Assembly: GCA_031002005.1 (NCBI GenBank)
Contig: CM061920.1
Coordinates: forward strand, 119,960,095 to 120,024,094
DNA from: Vandiemenella viatica
Lineage: Eukaryota > Arthropoda > Insecta > Orthoptera > Morabidae
Direction of reading: 5' to 3'
DNA length: 64,000 bases
The position numbers and the translations under genes were made by a program. The notes under the pieces were generated by a model. That model worked only from the letters and a program-made list of their open reading frames with translations. It did not search any database and was not told the DNA's origin. Position 1 is the stretch's first letter; each line of letters starts with the position of its first letter. Shown here in pieces: positions 11,180-22,545 of this stretch.

Positions 11180-13130
11180 AACTGCGCAGGACATTCGGCA
11201 GGTGTTGAGCAAAGATTTCAACATCCTACCACGTTTGGAGGGAATGATGAAAGGATAATTATAACTTACAATCTTATTTAATTCCACTGGAGTGTACCTA
11301 CAAAAATCTTCTCGCCCCCTTATGCCTGAAATCGAGTGCCAGCTTGTGACCATGGTCATGATTACTTTCCATGCACCTCTGCTAATTCTTCCACTAATAT
11401 CATTCCACACTTTGTCACCAACATACGTTTTGTACGCTCCCGAGACTCTCTTTACCCTCCTCCTGTCTCCCAGTTAATCTAATTCCAGTTCTTTCATCAA
11501 GTCCTACGGTAAGTATTTAAATATCGTTTCCAAGATAAGATAGAATGTTACATTCTCCTATCTCTATGACAACAGTTGTGACATTATTTACATCAGCCCC
11601 ATTACGCATTTTTGTAGCTTTCTTAGTTCCTTCATGATATCCTTAGGAGATAATTCAAATTTTTAATCTGTTCATTTCTAATTGTGTGGATACGTTCGTT
11701 CGCCGATTTACTCTTTCCCATTACTGAATCATAGTTACTAATGACCTCGCTAATCCAGTTTCTTAAAATTTCTGCCATTTTTAAATCCTCAGTAAATTCT
11801 TCTGCATCTTTATCAGTAATTGTATCAACATCCTCCATTCCCTTTAATCTCTAACATAGCCATAGAAATTTCCAGATGTATCCATCAATGGTCCCCATGT
11901 ACCAATAATATTCTTCAAATACCTCTTCTTTGGGCACCTTCATTAATTCCTTGTTTAGTTGTTTCAAGTATTCCCTTCTTTCTTTTAACTCGGTTCTCTC
12001 CGCACCAACCTCTTTAACCGCCTCATCGCCCTATTATAGGTTCATAGGTTCTGTACTTTTCTTAATTTTATTGTTTTCTATAAATATTACTTCACTTCAC
12101 CTTCTTGAACTGTTTTAACGCTTTGGCCTCGCATTCGGGAGGACGCCGGTTCGAATCCCTGTCCGGGCATCCAGATTTGGGTTTTACACGGTTTTCCCAA
12201 ATCACTCCAGGCGAATTCCGACATGCTTCCTTCAAAAGGACATGGCCGAATTCCTTCCCGTTCCTTGTCCACAGTCCCATCCCATCTCTAATGACCTCGA
12301 CGTCGACGATGTGTAAGCCATAAGTAAAAAAAAAAGTCTTGGAATCTTCTCACTTTACCTCTACTGTATTTGTGCCATCCTTTAATTTGATGAACCTTCC
12401 CCTGAAATATCTCTTCAATTTCAGATTTTGTGCCTTTTTATAATAATATCAATTTTCCTCCTAAATTTTGGCCGCTGTTGTAGCGAATCCTTTAGTATCC
12501 ATTAGAATTGCTTCTTGGTCACTTATTCCTTGTATATTGATAACCCATAAGATCATCATCTGGTTTTATTGGGAAGATATCCAATGTGTTTCGTCCCCTT
12601 GTGTTCCGCTCAACCACTTGTGTAATACCTCATACCCTTATGAAGGTATTTGCAGATCTCTGTTCCCCGGTGTTGTTAATCTTATTTTATACCCATTTCA
12701 CACCCGTTAAATTTAAATCCACAGCAATACTAACCATTCTACTTTCACTTTTAAACTCTCAGTATGAATTTATTTTCTTCCCAAGATCCTCATCCTCGTC
12801 ATTCATATGCTACTACAGTGAGCAGCCAATGTTATTTTTATTTTTTGCTACCCCAGAAAACCACCCCAAGAAACTCATGGTCGTGATCCACACACTTTAG
12901 TGGTCAGTAGTAGTCTTTGGTAACCATATGAATACTTTTCCACCAATTACTCCTCCATCTCTGCGGTACAGTTTGTAACCACTGGCAGAATACTCACTGT
13001 CTAACACTTCTATTAACCAAGACTCTATCACTATAATTACTTGTGGCTCGTGTAGCCGTATTAAGTTTCCAAATTCTAGTACTTTGTTTACTGTTCTTCT
13101 ACAGTTTATCAGTAACACAGTACCGGCATT
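11180..13130 (-). pseudogene. Decayed LINE-B endonuclease region
   Basis: The minus strand opens with LLINCRRTVNKVLEFGNLI and IIVIESWL (13118-12950), the N-terminal strand of an APE endonuclease, then gives broken blocks such as QVVERNTRGRNTLDIF (about 12600). The far end (11450-11290) matches LINE-B C-terminal text also found at 14200 and 54700. Stops and frameshifts are everywhere. A SINE sits inside at about 12112-12330. Second copy at 28070-30030. Confidence 0.6.
12112..12330 (+). mobile_element. tRNA-derived SINE
   Basis: It contains a perfect B-box GGTTCGAATCC (12148-12158) preceded by GGCCTCGCATTCGGGAGGAC, then the family body (TCCAGATTTGGGTTTT, CATGGCCGAATTCCTTCCC) and an A-rich tail at about 12327. 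The start and target-site duplication are degraded. The same insertion is at 29035-29255 in the second copy, so it predates the split of the two copies. Confidence 0.8.
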
Positions 13131-14025
13131 GTGATATTTTCAGCATTAAACTTCACATTCCCATGTTCTGTCACTGTTAGTTATTGTTTCAGTAGCTTCA
13201 TCTATTTCTTTATCCCCAGTATTTGTTTTCCAATCATGATATTTGATCATCTATCTCCATCCCTTTACCAGCAGCCCCTAACCAAAGAAAGCAAAGTCCT
13301 GACCCTATCATCACCGGAAGTGGGCTCACAGCTTTTTGCTGACAACTCAGAAAGTACCCCTTTGCTTCTTCTATTTTTGTGCAAGCCACGCCGAGTGAAA
13401 TTCCATCTACCAGTGGTGTCCTTAGTCACAACCCCCAAGACAGAATGAATGCCTTTCTAAAGTATCATTACCGTTTCCACGTTTAGCGATCTCACAGCGT
13501 GATTCAACTGTGACTGGCCATGACGACTTAGGATTTGCACAAGCTTAACTCTGCGATGTTGCGCCTCCTCCACCAGTCACTCTCTAAACTGTAACTCGCA
13601 TTTTTATGAATACTATTCACCGCACTTTCCACTATCACTGCTCTATCATCCTTAGTGAAAGTTCTAGGAAGCTAGCCTGTGTCCTCTATAAGCTGTCATA
13701 ATACTGTACTGGATTTTAAAAAACTTATGACCTGATAACCTGGGCCTGACTGATCTTGTAAGTAGAGGGCCTATACCTATCCCTTGGCTCTTACCTAGCA
13801 GCAGAACCCGTTCCTTCCTAATTTTTCCTTGCTCATCCCAACTTCTAGAGTCCTACTGAACTTTACATAACCCTACATCAACATGAGGCTCTTCCCATAA
13901 TTTCTGAAGTGTCCGGGTGCTTAATCTTATTAACTGTATTTCCCCTGCGACCTGTTACCAGCTTCAATCCATTCTTCTCACCCTCCATGCTAAAGTCACC
14001 ATTACTCTTTCTGCCTCTATGCCTC
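13131..14025. other. No recognisable gene
   Basis: Plus-strand open frames such as 13131-13448 are antisense to the presumed ORF1/leader of the LINE-B at 11180-13130 and show only hydrophobic low-complexity text. I see no domain on either strand. Confidence 0.4.
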
Positions 14026-14029
14026 TGTA

Positions 14030-14565
14030 CCACAGAAATGAAGGAAATGTGTTTCAAAACTTTGGTCAGACAATTGCTTGTATATGGAGGTGTAGTATTT
14101 TGGGTATCAGTTAAGAGGACTTGGAGTGGGCACAAAGAAGGGCCGCTAGATTGCTCTTTGGAAATTACTGAGTAATAAAATCAGCAACTCATATGTTAAT
14201 GGAGCTAGAATGGGTTTCATTGGAAAAAGGGTGGAGAAAGTGGCTGGAGTGTACAAGGCGTATATTGGTAATGAGGTATGATCGATATTGGTGGAAGAAT
14301 AAAGAGTAGAGCATGAAAAGATAAAGTTGACCATTATTACAGACTGGACCTCGATTTCAGACATAATGGTGTGCAAAAATGTTTCTTTTTTAAGGAAGGG
14401 TCTGAGGGATTGGAATAAATTACCAAATGAAGTGATGAGTGATTTACAAAAAACGGTGAGTTTGAAATTAATATTCGTAGAGGAAAAAAGTAAGCGAGTA
14501 CAAAGTAGGGGAAAAATGTGCGTGTGTGGAAATTGTCACTGATGGTGGGCTCCATCATAATTAAA
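14030..14565 (+). pseudogene. LINE-B C-terminal and 3' end fragment
   Basis: The plus strand reads FKTLVRQLLVYGGVVFWV, then a broken RRAARLLFGNY and MELEWVSL, which corresponds to the RT C-terminal thumb of CR1/L2-like elements (compare VQRRAAIFVSGNYY at 60460). The 3' end GTGTGTGGAAATTGTCAC..AATTAAATTAAA matches the 3' ends at 54900 and 60860. It is a 5'-truncated dead copy. It ends about 370 bases upstream of PUS10 exon 1. Second copy at 30900-31445. Confidence 0.65.
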
Positions 14566-14934
14566 TTAAACTAAATACTGTTGAGTAGTATTTGTTTTAT
14601 TCCTGGAAAGATACTTTTTTGTATTTATATGGTAGTCCCCTCTCAATATTTTTTTCTTATATGCAACGCAAAACAAATTCTGTCTCTATGTGGTTTCATA
14701 CAATCTGCTACCATGTAAATGTTAATACCTACTTTGAAACTTAACCAATTCTTTTACTTTGTGAACAGCAGGTTCTCAATTTTCTTGCTATTTCTAAATA
14801 CTGTTGTGTACTACCATGTTATTTATAGCAGCTACATTATATATCATGCAACTTTGTGAAGTGTCATCACTGACATATGACTGGTGCTCCTTGCGTTTGA
14901 TTGTTGTTGACGAAAGGCGGCAAGTTAGAACGTA

Positions 14935-15623
14935 ATGAATGTTTATAAGCACTTGCGTGATATCGGATGTTGTGAAAGGTGTAGCTTGCGGTTTCTTAGT
15001 GAAAGAGATCCTACAGCATATGTAGACTTAGATCAGCATCTCGAGAAGGTAAAAACTTTAACAGCATAGACCGCCTGATCCATTTCACATGTGTTATAAC
15101 CTAATACATTTTTTACAGAAAGGTTTTGAACGTAATCCAAATGAAGGAGAAGAAGCTGGAGATGTTAAATGTTCGCCATGTACTATTTGTTTGGGATTGT
15201 TGCAAGAAACGTACATGGATGACATAATAGAAAGGGTATTTGAAGTTATTTTTGCAGTAGACAAACTGTTTACAATTGAAAAGATTTTGAGAATAACATT
15301 ATTTCTTTCCAGATTTGTAGCAAAATACTTGATGAGTCCTATGACAGTCCTGCGTTTACTTGCGCGTTGTCTCTTCCGGTATGTTTTCAGCTTAGAGCAC
15401 ACTCTTTGTGGCTTTATTTGAGGGACAAATTTCCAGAGTATTTTGATCTAGACCTCACATGTTATGAAAAATACATTGTTCCTTTGAAGGAAGTATGGAA
15501 ATGGACTATAACGCCTGTGATAACGAATAAAGTGCAAAAAGTCTTCGATGCAGGAGATAAATGTGATTTCTTCGTTAATGTGAATGTGGTGTATGTCAAA
15601 GATGAAGAAGAATGTGCGCATAT
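14935..15623 (+). CDS. PUS10: PUS10 exons 1-3, first copy
   Basis: PUS10 makes pseudouridine at positions 54/55 of the tRNA T-loop and, in mammals, also affects miRNA processing. Exons are 14935-15048, 15119-15235 and 15313-15623, with 70- and 77-nt introns obeying GT-AG; the last exon ends in phase 2 at a strong GTGAGT donor. Exon 1 starts at the ATG giving MNVYKHLRDIGCCERC. The CERC (residues 13-16) and CTIC (59-62) pairs fit the N-terminal zinc-binding CxxC motifs of PUS10; CTICLGLLQE matches the family CNVCLGILQE. Exon 3 carries RAHSLWLYLRDKF and VPLKEVWKWTITP, as in the THUMP-containing N-terminal half. The catalytic domain is not in this copy. Coding sequence differs from the second copy by one silent base. 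Confidence 0.85.
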
Positions 15624-15986
15624 GTGAGTATGTTTCTCGTGTATTATATAATACGTTACAATTTCTCATATTTTGTTTTGGTAATCTGGTTTCAAATAAT
15701 TACAGTTAGCTTGCCACATTTATTCAAGAGGTTATTTTATTGCCTTTAATAATACAACACTGTTGAATGGGTTGCACAGTGTTAGCCAACTTTTCAAATG
15801 GAATTAAAAGGCAATTTACTGTCGAATTATATGCAATGGTTGAAACACATGTTTATTAATATTAAATTCTGGTGGTGCTTATCCACTGGTAATTGCTTTA
15901 CACACATTTTTGTAATTTGCGCAAATTTGGGTCAACTGCATGTCATGATTATGCTGTGATTGCATTCTTTCTGCGTGAACTAATTC

Positions 15987-16155
15987 TGCAATAGTCAATC
16001 GCAAAATGTATTAGTTTCAAGCAAAATTAAGATTGTAATACACCATGGAACTGTCTGTCATTTGTTATTTTCAAGTAGTAACTAGATCGCAGTCCAGGAT
16101 GTATTGCAATCTAAGTACTACTTGAAAATAATACGTCTTGTGATTGACTATTGCA
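15987..16155. mobile_element. Small palindromic MITE
   Basis: The ends TGCAATAGTCAATC and GATTGACTATTGCA are perfect 14-bp inverted repeats, and an inner pair TTTTCAAGTAGTA / TACTACTTGAAAA forms a second stem at about 16070-16130. A degraded relative lies at 16680-16790. It lies in the PUS10 intron; the rest of 15624-16790 shows nothing else. Second copy at 32886-33054. Confidence 0.6.
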
Positions 16156-16789
16156 GTATTATGACTTGATTAGTCAATGCATAGGAATGTAGTTATAGCA
16201 GTCACAATGTAAAATTAACATGAAAATTTTTATACTCTAAAGTGTTTTGAATTCCATTCCTATCAGTGAAACATTTCACACTTATTTGTAACAGAAGTCA
16301 AGTGTTAATTTGTGGTCATCTCCTTTCTTCCTACAGTAGAGATGTATTGGGCTGATGATAAGAAACTCTGTTGTGAGATCTTTGAATATCTATGAAATTA
16401 TTATTCAGTTAATATTCTTGTGAAGATCCTTCTACCTGTGTCATTACCATCGTTGTATACAGCCTCTGCAAGCAACTTGATGTTTTACTGCAAACAACAA
16501 TGAGCAGCAGTGGAGCTAACACACCTAGTGTGTACTACCATTTATACTATATTTTGTCGGGATTACTGGAAACTGTAGGCCTAATTCCACTATTAATTGG
16601 CGTCATAATATTGCAATAGGCAAGTGCAAGACATCGCTGGAAATACTTTCTGAAGTATATTTAACAGTGTAATGCTGGTTCAGGGTGTATTACAAACTAT
16701 TTTCTGCTGGAAAATAATGGTCTAGGCTGTATTACAATGGAATTACTGCTTGAAAATTATATATCTTGCTATTAACTACAGCAGTAGTA

Positions 16790-17520
16790 TGAAGTCATTT
16801 GTGAATATTACTTACATTATCTCTTAAGGCCTCAGCAACAGCTACATCTGCATCTGGTGGATGATACAAATACCCTATTACAAGTTTTCTCCTAGCTACT
16901 TTTAGTCTAATCCACAGGATTTCGCAGACTGTATTGATATTTATTTCATTACACGACAGGTGTTTACTAACAACTATAAATACACCACCTCCATTTGAAT
17001 GTAACCTATCCTTACGGAAAACATTCATGCTATTGTTAAAAAAAATTTTGCTTAACTTATATCCGGTTTTAACCAGCTTTCAGTACCTAATACAATATCT
17101 GCTTCTGTGCTACTACTAATGCTTTCAAGCTCAGGCTGCTTATTACAAACACTTCTACAGTTAATAACGAGTACTTTTAACAGTCAAGATTGATTTATGC
17201 TACTCCTAACATATGGTGCCGAATTTAACTGGGCTGCCCGTAACTGTTATCCCAGTTTCGGGTCTTCCTCCCTCAGCCTAAAAAATCCCCCAATGCACTC
17301 CACATGGCCCCTGCCACCCGTGTAGCCGATTCACGTGTGTAGTGCACACCTGATCTATCCAAGGGAACCCTACACGACTTGACCCCAGGGCGAAGATCTA
17401 GGAATCTGCAGCCATGATCTAGTTTGTTTCCAGCCTTATCCACAACAAACAGAAAAAGGCACAAAAATAAATAAATTTTCATAGATGGCACACTTCATTA
17501 AAGTGAGTGTTTATGTGACC
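16790..17520 (-). pseudogene. CR1/L2-like LINE endonuclease fragment
   Basis: The minus strand gives VINCRSVCNKQPELESI (about 17165), IVLGTESWLKPDI, MNVFRKDR..GGGVFIVVS and EILWIRLKVARRKLVIGYLYHPPDADV (17028-16800), the first half of an APE endonuclease. A short frame disruption falls near 17040. Upstream (17490-17260) lies a conserved leader or ORF1 end with no domain I can name. Second copy at 33715-34400, where one codon has become a stop. Confidence 0.7.
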
Positions 17521-18840
17521 TTACAACTGGGTTGTTGTAGGGCCTAGCCATTAAAATTGTCTTACTGAAGGAGAGACTTGCCCAATTTAAAAGCAGGGGA
17601 AGGTAGATCCACTCCACGCCCTAGCTGGAGGCAGGACAACAGTGACAAACAAGACTAACATAGGTTTACAATATTGCTGTTTAAATTGAGCTATTTGTCA
17701 AGGTAGATGTATATACACCAAGGTTTACTGCACGGTTGGCTTGGCCTTGGAGAACATATGGGGGAGGATAGGGGTGATATATGACTAAGGTTTTTACTGA
17801 ATTATTTTAAAGTGTGTTCATGTTTTTGTGTTTTGGCCCTTCGGCCTTCATATGTGCTAAGTGATGGGTTATTTTCCCTATCCTCCTAGGTGTTAATTTC
17901 CCAATAACACTGCCACAGTTATTTAAAATATTACACACTAATTTAAACATCAGCTCTGGTGAGCAGGTTTGTGTTGGAGAGTTAGTGAGGGGTAGAAGAT
18001 ACAGGTATAACAGAATGAAGATTGCTGTGTGTTACCTTGAAATCTGATGGTTGTCTAGCACCTATTTGTACTAGGAGGCCAGTTTTCACCTTCTGAGTTC
18101 AGAATGGCTGGACCGGCATGAATACTGTAATTTTAATGCATTATGTGGATAACCAGTTTGTCTTGTTGTTGCTGTTAAATGTATGTTGCTACTAATTCTA
18201 TTATGACTTGCACTGATTTCTCTCTGTTTGATCGAAAGCTTCAGCTGTTGATATCTATTTGACATCAATATGTGGGCTGCTGTGTGATCAGAGGTTTCAT
18301 CAATTTTACCTACTGTTCTGTGCAATAAAATATTAAGTTGGTTCAGAAGTACCTGATTGTTGCTACCTAAGTATCAGTATAGTTCCAAGTTGAAACAGTT
18401 ATGGGCTTTAAAGTCACATATGTCGAGTGAATGTCTTGGATTCCCTGTCTGATTAATTTATAATTTTAATTGAAAGACAAGGACGATTATCGGTGGTTAC
18501 TGACTGCAATATATCAGTTGGCTGTCTGAGGCAATAAAACCATATTCTTCTGTCGACCAAAACCAAATGAGACCAAGTTTAACTGCCATCTGTCACAATT
18601 AAGTATTGCTGAGAGCACAGTATTTACCTTGTGTTGGAAAATTGTTCCGATCTGCTGATGCCAGATTCCTCTCGTTGAACCAACAATTTCTGGCATGTAC
18701 ACCATGCAGGTAGACTTGTGAAACTGAATACAACCCTAAATATTAACTTATGTCTATTACAGTATGCATGTGGTTCTCCCCTACAGAAATCTTTTCCTAG
18801 ACTGCCTAGAGCAGTCATTTTTAGATAAAACCTATGACAT
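17521..18840. other. Intronic sequence with a foldback-arm remnant
   Basis: Mostly unrecognised. At about 17818-17895 the phrase TTTTGTGTTTTGGCCC..CTTCATATGTGCTAAGTGATGGGTTATTTTCCCTATCC resembles one arm of the foldback element at 37621-37974, suggesting an old solo arm of that family. The rest shows nothing. Confidence 0.35.
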
Positions 18841-18842
18841 TT

Positions 18843-19163
18843 TTATGAGATCTGGACGCTGGTCTTAGCTTCCTGGACAATCTCAATGCCTTTAATTTCC
18901 TGACTTCTATTGAGCCTATGCTCACACCCAGACCGCTTTCCAGGGTGTGAGTTTGTTCCTATGCAGTGACCACGTGAGTTCTGCATTCCACACAAAACAT
19001 ACCCACTTACAATAGCATTTTCATTTTGACAGTTGCCATCTTTGTCACACCAAATGCTGCCTCCCCTGCAGTCTTGGCATTCATGGTAGTCCATACATTC
19101 TAACAACATCTGCCAGAACGGATGTCCCACAACTGCCACTGGATTTAGTTCACTAACTATCAT
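18843..19163 (-). other. Unrecognised Cys-rich open frame
   Basis: A 106-codon minus-strand frame with a cysteine-rich block (CMDYHECQDCRGGSIWCDKDG, then YVLCGMQ). I do not recognise it. It is present in the second copy at 35763-36083, but the three protein differences I see (Gly to Arg, Pro to Gln, Ser to Arg) are all non-synonymous and non-conservative, which argues against strong coding constraint. It may be a piece of an unclassified repeat. Confidence 0.25.
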
Positions 19164-19279
19164 GTGTCACATCACAACTGGCACAGCCTATTAGCCACCA
19201 TAAGCTCTCAAAAACTGATCATCACTCAGGCCTTGAATACTTTGGTAAGGCTACGATTTCCTTCTAGTCTGTCTGGAAA

Positions 19280-19528
19280 TTAGATCCTTCCTCCCCACGC
19301 TTTCCCGTTCCGTATGAGGACATGCTTCCGTAGATCCCTTAACCTCAGCCAACTGTTATTCCACAAAAATGGTTTTCCCACATCAATAGACATCTCCAGT
19401 GATCTTTCCCATTCAATAGAGCCTGCTGCAAGGTGTGCAACATACACCAGGCATCCACCACGTTCACCAACCCAGTCACCAGGCAAAGCTTTCCCATCAT
19501 AAGACAAGCTACTTCCAAAGCCTTCCAT
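19280..19528 (-). other. Unrecognised open frame upstream of the Cys-rich one
   Basis: An 82-codon minus-strand frame reading SSLSYDGKALPGDWVGERGG, about 115 bases upstream of the 19163-18843 frame. With that frame it could form two exons of one gene or one decayed element. Preserved at 36448-36200 with few changes. No family recognised. Confidence 0.25.
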
Positions 19529-19529
19529 G

Positions 19530-20880
19530 CAACTACTACATAGGTCTGACCATGTATTAGTTGTCCATTACAATAAATTGCTACAAACAGTATTCACCCA
19601 GAATTCTGACTACCCACCCAGCTGCTCTGCCACCACATGATACCAACAATTTCAATTCTTGCTTTGTCATCCCTGCCACCAGTAACAGCCCCTCTGAATT
19701 CTGAAAGTGAGAACTAACCTACCGGTGCAAACTGCATACAAGGCAGCAGTGGTCTCAAACATCAAAATGTGAAATCGATAGATCTGCCTGTATAGTATAA
19801 CAGACTATTCAGAGAATAATAACTCTTTGGAAACAATTGGTAGCTATAGAGACTGGAAGACAACAAGAGAGCAGAAGTTCTGGCGAGCGATAGACAAAGT
19901 TAGTTCGCGTTTTGGGCGTGTTGAAATGAAGTTACTGTCAGCAAAGGACCTGGGTAATTCTTCGGTTTGTTTATAAATGAAATAAGGCGAAATAAATGTC
20001 AAGTGAATAATAAGAAATACTATTATTATTATGATTATTCGTCACAAGACCTTAAAAATGATTTTGTACTCCTGACGATTTATCAATCCATATTAAAAAC
20101 AAAACAACAAGGAGTTTATAAAATATAACATCGGCGACTTAATAAAATATATGGTAAATAATATACAACACCTGCTAAAATCAGTATACTTGTACCCAAA
20201 ATCAGTTTATGAAAAAAATATAACCCTAATAACCACATTTTGCTGGGCAGTTTCACATATTTTACTACCAGATTTGGAACTTCAAGACTTGCTTCCAATT
20301 TGATATCAAACAGTGTGGAAAATTGATGGCAATCTGCTGTCACAACTGGACGCTAAATAAGTCGTAAAAAGTTGGAAAGAAAATTTTGGTTTCAACTTGC
20401 ATTCAAAGGTGGACTTGGTTTTCATATTACCTTTCTAGCTTCATATAGTATAAATTGAAGTCAGAAGATGACAGTAAGGGTATTTTTTTGAAGTTAAAGT
20501 ATGAAATACAAGTTATTTAAGTTTATTTAAAACTTCATTGCATTACTACATTACGTTATTTTAAACTTATTTATCTTTGTCAAATAGTAGGGAAATTACT
20601 GGACATATTATAAATTTAAAACTAATTCCATAATTTTTGTAATAAAAATTTTATATCATGAATAAGCATTAGTCAATGCTAGTAAAACATAAAAAAACAA
20701 CAGACTTAGTAATTTGAAATTCATTTATTAAGTGATTTAACAAAAATATACTAACCACAATCAAATAGAGACACAAACATAAATCTGCTTAATTTTGAAA
20801 CTCTGTTGGCATGAACATATCACTTCACTACTGAAGAAGTTGCAATACGAACACTTTCTCTAACAGCAGATCTAGAATTA
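19530..20880. other. No recognisable feature
   Basis: AT-rich intronic or intergenic sequence; repeated at 36450-38100. In the second copy a foldback element has inserted at the position equal to about 20702 here. Confidence 0.5.
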
Positions 20881-20884
20881 ACGA

Positions 20885-21290
20885 AACTGGTGTGCTCTTC
20901 ATATTTTCATTCAGTGATGTCATATGGCATATTTTTTTTGGGGGAGAAACTTCACAAAGGAACAAAGTTTTTACTGCGCATAAAAGAGCTATTAGGATGC
21001 TGTGTATGGTAAAACCAAGAACTTCTTGCAGACAGCTCTTTAAAAAAACTTGATATTCTTACAATGACTTCTCAGTATATATATTCTCTCATGTGCTTTG
21101 TCATAGAACATTACCTGTTTACATCTAATTTACAGGTACACAATTTCAATACAAGAAACAAAAATAACTTTCACAAAACACAAACATCTCTGTTATTAAT
21201 ACAAAGAGGAGTTAATTATTCTGGGATACGTCTCTTTAATAAACTTCCCAAGAGTATAAAGATGTATTTAAAGAAAAACTGAGAGATTAT
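20885..21290 (+). pseudogene. LINE-C RT C-terminal fragment
   Basis: Broken plus-strand frames give HKRAIRMLCMVKPRTSCRQLF, SQYIYSLMCFVIEHY and SLLLIQRGVNYSGIRLFNKLP, which align block by block with the better preserved LINE-C copy at 22600-23240 (KRVIRIMCGV..SCRELFKK; VRYSGIHIFNMLP). It is a dead 5'-truncated piece. Second copy at 38160-38560. Nothing recognised from 21300 to 22070. Confidence 0.6.
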
Positions 21291-22545
21291 CTTACTGGCA
21301 ACTCCTTTTAATTTGAACAAAATTAACTGTATTCAATATGATGTTTTGCAAAACTTGGTTGTAAAAATTAATGTTAATTTTCATCATCTTTATTTGCCTT
21401 TGTAACGCATAATTGTTTTCATTATGATTATGACTCATATTGTATTTTTGTGTATTAACCATTACATGTTTCACATCCCAGATGTTCTTCCTCAGCAGGG
21501 ATTGTAAAGTACCTTTTAGTTTACCAAAAGCACTCCCACTAGCTACCCATAGCAGTAAAATATTCTATAGATCAATTGTAAAGTTGTCTATGTTGGACTT
21601 AGAAATTTCGAGAAGAGTAATTGTCAACCTGAAGGAATTTTCCTGTAATCTTTCCTACAGTGACAATTCACCATAAAAATAATTTTAAATTTTGTATTTA
21701 TCATATCCAGAAACGTCTATTTTAAAAGATATTTTGGTTTGTTCACGTTTTGAAACATGCGATCAGAAAAGTAAAAATCTAAGATTTGAAATATCTTTAA
21801 ATTGAGTAAAGCTACAGCTGATCTTTTATCACCAGCTATAGTCATCACTGTTCCGGATATTTTGGTAGTAAAATTAAGTAATTCGGCAAAGTTTAATTAG
21901 TAGTTTTAATTAAGAGAAAAATATTATCTTTTTAATTAAAAGGAATATTAATTTGAAATTTATATCAGTAGATAGCCCAAATTGAGACGATTACGAATAT
22001 ATAACGGTTTTGGTAAAAAGTTTAAGCATTTGTCTGGTAATTAAGTTTTTGAAAATAGATTGTCGCTGATTGTTCTACATCTACATCTATACTCTGCATA
22101 TCACAAATACTGTGGGTGGCAGAGGGTGCTAAGCACCATTCCTAATTCTGCGCATTCCAATCCCGAACAGATCGAGGAAAGCAAGAATGCATAAATGAAT
22201 CAGTACGGCATCTTATTTCTCTAATCTTATCCCTCCTGTCATTACGACCTAAATAGGTTGGCAGAAGAAGTATTTCGTTGCACTCGTAACTTAAAGATTT
22301 TCGCATATTCTCCAGCAAATTCAAACAAAAATGACGTCGTCTGTCCGCCAAACAATCCCAGCCCAACCCACGAATCAGCTCTGTGACACTTACGTAAGGA
22401 CTGTAACTAGCAGTCACGAATCGAGCGGCTCTTCTCTGTGCTTTCTCTAATGTGTCAATCAATCCCTTGCGAAACGGATCCCAAATTCCACTACAGTATT
22501 CCAAATGCGGACGCACTAATGTTTTGTATGCTATTTCCTTTGTAT

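Noticed and set aside
12897..13118. Host gene coding an endonuclease/phosphatase-like protein
   Set aside because: The N-terminal text is that of LINE endonucleases and the following sequence is full of stops, with the same family elsewhere in the window.
13131..13448. Hydrophobic plus-strand frame resembling a membrane protein
   Set aside because: It is upstream and antisense to a decayed LINE; in the second copy the frame is shifted and truncated, so it is not constrained.
15089..15421. 110-codon frame reading through the second PUS10 intron
   Set aside because: PUS10 similarity stops at 15235 and resumes in another frame at 15313; the intervening 77 bases have GT-AG ends and are better explained as an intron.
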